Source of the DNA: Actinomycetes bacterium
GTDB lineage: Bacteria; Actinomycetota; Acidimicrobiia; Acidimicrobiales; Acidimicrobiaceae
Length of the DNA stretch: 25,030 nt
Reading direction: 5' to 3'
NCBI GenBank assembly: GCA_021819725.1
Contig: JAKAQR010000040.1
Span: forward strand, 1 to 25,030
The position numbers and the translations under genes are program-made. This document shows positions 23,571 through 25,030 of this stretch, piece after piece. Under the pieces are notes generated by a model. The model worked only from the letters and a program-made list of their open reading frames with translations. It was not told where the DNA came from and did no database searches. Position 1 is the stretch's first letter; each line of letters opens with the position of its first letter.

Positions 23571-24842
23571 ATGATACCTGTGAATAAAAATATTGTAGAC
23601 GAGCTGTCTGCTGACGTCGTGGTCGTAGGTGGGGGTCCTTCGGGCGCTGCCACCGCGCTCTGGCTCGCCATTCGCGGCATCAGTGTCATCGTAGTCGAAA
23701 AGAAACAGTTCCCACGAGCCAAGACCTGTGGCGATGGTCTCACTCCTCGTGCCGTCGTACAGCTAGAAGCCATGGGGCTACAGCCGATGCTCAATGGACA
23801 ACACAAGTACCTTGGCCTTCGGGCCATCGCCCACGGTCGCTCCTACGAACTTCCGTGGCCCAACCTGCCGAACTACCCGGACTACGGATACGTGGTACGC
23901 AGATCCGTCCTTGACCAAGCCGTTCTGGGACGAGCGGCTGAGGCTGGCGCCTCAGTGCTCTACCAGCATGAAGCCGTCGAGGTATCTCGAGACGCGGATG
24001 CCATCGAGTCTCTTCGTGTCCGAGATCTCAGTGCGGGTCATGAGCTCACCGTTCGAGCCAAGGTTTACGTGCTGGCCGAGGGATCCAATGCGAGGCTCGC
24101 GCGCTCTCTAGGAGCACTGCGCGATGTCAACAAGCCGCTTGGCCTTGCAATTAGGGGCTACTACACTACCGATCGTTCCAGCGAAGACTGGATCGAATCA
24201 CACCTGGACCTGCGCGACGAGGACTCTGCAGTCATACCAGGCTACGGTTGGATCTTCCCGGCCGGCGATGGGACGGCAAACGTTGGGTTCGGCTTGCTCT
24301 CAAACAGCCAACGGTGGCGGAAGATGAACACCACCCATGCGCTCGAGCGCTTCGTCGCCCTCACCAAGGGAGAGTGGCACTTCCCTGAAGAGGCGGGCAC
24401 AACTGGCGCGACTGGTGGGAAACTACCGATGGGATTCAGCGTCAACCCACGCTCCGGGCCCAATTTTCTCCTGGTTGGTGACGCGGCAGCAAGCATCAAT
24501 CCCTTTAATGGCGAAGGCATCTCCTATGCGTACGAGACCGGTCGACTTGCGGCGAACGCGATCACCCAAAGCCTCGGCACACGCAATCCGCGGCCCATCG
24601 TCGACTTTAGCCGCTCCCTCGATGCCCACTACGCGGGATACTATGCCGTCGGACGCCTTTTCGTGAAGGCAATATCGGACCCGCGTTTGATGTCTCCAGG
24701 GGTCTGGCTCACCATGCGGTCAAAAGCTACCATGGCGCCCGTCGTGGCGATCATGGCCAACCTCATGACACAAGGCTCCTCGTCGCGAATCGAGCAGATC
24801 TATCGGATCACCCAGCAGCTGCGCGATCGGCTACCAAACTAA
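23571..24842 (+). CDS. Geranylgeranyl-reductase-family flavoprotein, probable menaquinone side-chain reductase
   Basis: A 423-residue FAD-dependent enzyme. The Rossmann motif VVVVGGGPSGAATAL lies at 16-30, the family motif CGDGLTP at 53-59, GYGWIFPAGDGTANVGFG at 224-241, and the second FAD motif VGDAAASINPFNGEG at 302-316. Family members reduce isoprenoid double bonds; in actinobacteria the MenJ type saturates menaquinone side chains. Its place divergent from the complex I operon, whose substrate is menaquinone, supports that role. The ATG at 23571 puts the FAD motif at the usual distance from the N-terminus. The frame opens earlier at 23466, but those residues look non-coding. No clear binding site is present. 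Action on geranylgeranyl lipids for membrane lipids is the alternative. Confidence 0.88.
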   Translation: MIPVNKNIVDELSADVVVVGGGPSGAATALWLAIRGISVIVVEKKQFPRAKTCGDGLTPRAVVQLEAMGLQPMLNGQHKYLGLRAIAHGRSYELPWPNLPNYPDYGYVVRRSVLDQAVLGRAAEAGASVLYQHEAVEVSRDADAIESLRVRDLSAGHELTVRAKVYVLAEGSNARLARSLGALRDVNKPLGLAIRGYYTTDRSSEDWIESHLDLRDEDSAVIPGYGWIFPAGDGTANVGFGLLSNSQRWRKMNTTHALERFVALTKGEWHFPEEAGTTGATGGKLPMGFSVNPRSGPNFLLVGDAAASINPFNGEGISYAYETGRLAANAITQSLGTRNPRPIVDFSRSLDAHYAGYYAVGRLFVKAISDPRLMSPGVWLTMRSKATMAPVVAIMANLMTQGSSSRIEQIYRITQQLRDRLPN

Positions 24843-24917
24843 CGCAGCGGGCGCCGCAACCATCCCAATTCCCGGGCCCTGATCGACTACCCGAAGCTCA
24901 CAATCCGCTCCAGCGAA

Positions 24918-24947
24918 CCTAGGCATTCCTAGGCGCGCCTTTTGTTT
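24918..24947 (+). terminator. Possible intrinsic terminator of the reductase gene
   Basis: CCTAGG-CATT-CCTAGG forms a 6-bp stem with a 4-nt loop, followed by CGCGCC and then TTTTGTTTT. The T-rich run starts 6 nt after the stem, further than usual. It lies about 75 bp past the reductase stop. Confidence 0.42.
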
Positions 24948-25030
24948 TCGCTCTCCAGCCGCTGAGTCTCCCCCGAGCACGCCGCGTGCTCAGGACTCTG
25001 CGAGTCGGTGGTATTGCCACCTCCCACGAC
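24929..25030 (-). other. Right-edge sequence: possible 3' end of a minus-strand gene, or a structured element
   Basis: A minus-strand frame enters from the right edge and reads 33 codons to a TAG at 24931-24929, with a polar end (SENKRRA). A second minus frame is also open over most of it, so this is weak evidence for coding. The same DNA contains a perfect 7-bp hairpin (GAGCACG-CCG-CGTGCTC, 24975-24991) inside an outer GAGTC/GACTC pairing (24964-24998), and GGTGG-TATTG-CCACC further right. No tRNA can be folded. Confidence 0.25.

Noticed and set aside
1..25030. CRISPR array or prophage
   Set aside because: No regularly spaced direct repeats, integrase, or phage structural genes are visible; nearly all of the window is housekeeping genes.

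Overview
The window looks like chromosomal DNA of an actinobacterium of moderate G+C content. The grounds are a complete 14-subunit actinobacterial-type complex I operon, a menaquinone-reductase-like flavoprotein beside it, a polyprenol-phosphomannose-dependent mannosyltransferase of the MptA/MptB type, frequent GTG starts and many start/stop overlaps. An acidophilic lineage such as Acidimicrobiia would fit, but that placement is an inference from gene style and not a measured result.

Layout, left to right. Positions 1-650 are poorly coding: an open minus-strand frame runs off the left edge, and near 520-620 there is what looks like the decayed right end of an IS200/IS605-type (TnpB) element. 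On the minus strand follow an AlkA-like DNA glycosylase (650-1309), an MptB-like mannosyltransferase (1388-3100) and tRNA-Tyr (3157-3239). A 26-bp gap carrying a two-way -10 box separates the tRNA from a plus-strand pair, yajQ (3266-3760) and a 939-residue fusion protein (3770-6589). The fusion joins a metallophosphoesterase-like domain that has lost its metal ligands, membrane segments and a C-terminal MprF-type (DUF2156) aminoacyl-lipid transferase domain. Convergent to it lies a ClC-type chloride channel (6610-7938), preceded by one or two very small ORFs that are in frame with each other across a single TAG.

From 23388 down to 8459 the minus strand holds nuoA-B-C-D-E-F-G-H-I-J-K-L-M-N with no gene missing or inserted. 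Almost every junction overlaps or abuts (1-14 bp overlaps, or gaps of a few bp), so the operon is probably one transcript with coupled translation, reading from a divergent intergenic region at 23389-23570. NuoE, F and G form the NADH-oxidising arm, with ligands visible for the FeS clusters including N7. NuoB, C, D and I form the connecting arm to quinone. NuoA, H, J, K, L, M and N form the membrane proton-pumping arm. The divergent gene at 23571 encodes a geranylgeranyl-reductase-family flavoprotein that probably saturates the menaquinone side chain, so the quinone-tailoring enzyme sits beside its main user.

The most unusual items are the pseudo-phosphoesterase/lipid-transferase fusion, the TAG-split small ORF ahead of the chloride channel, the shared promoter between tRNA-Tyr and yajQ, and the short NuoC.
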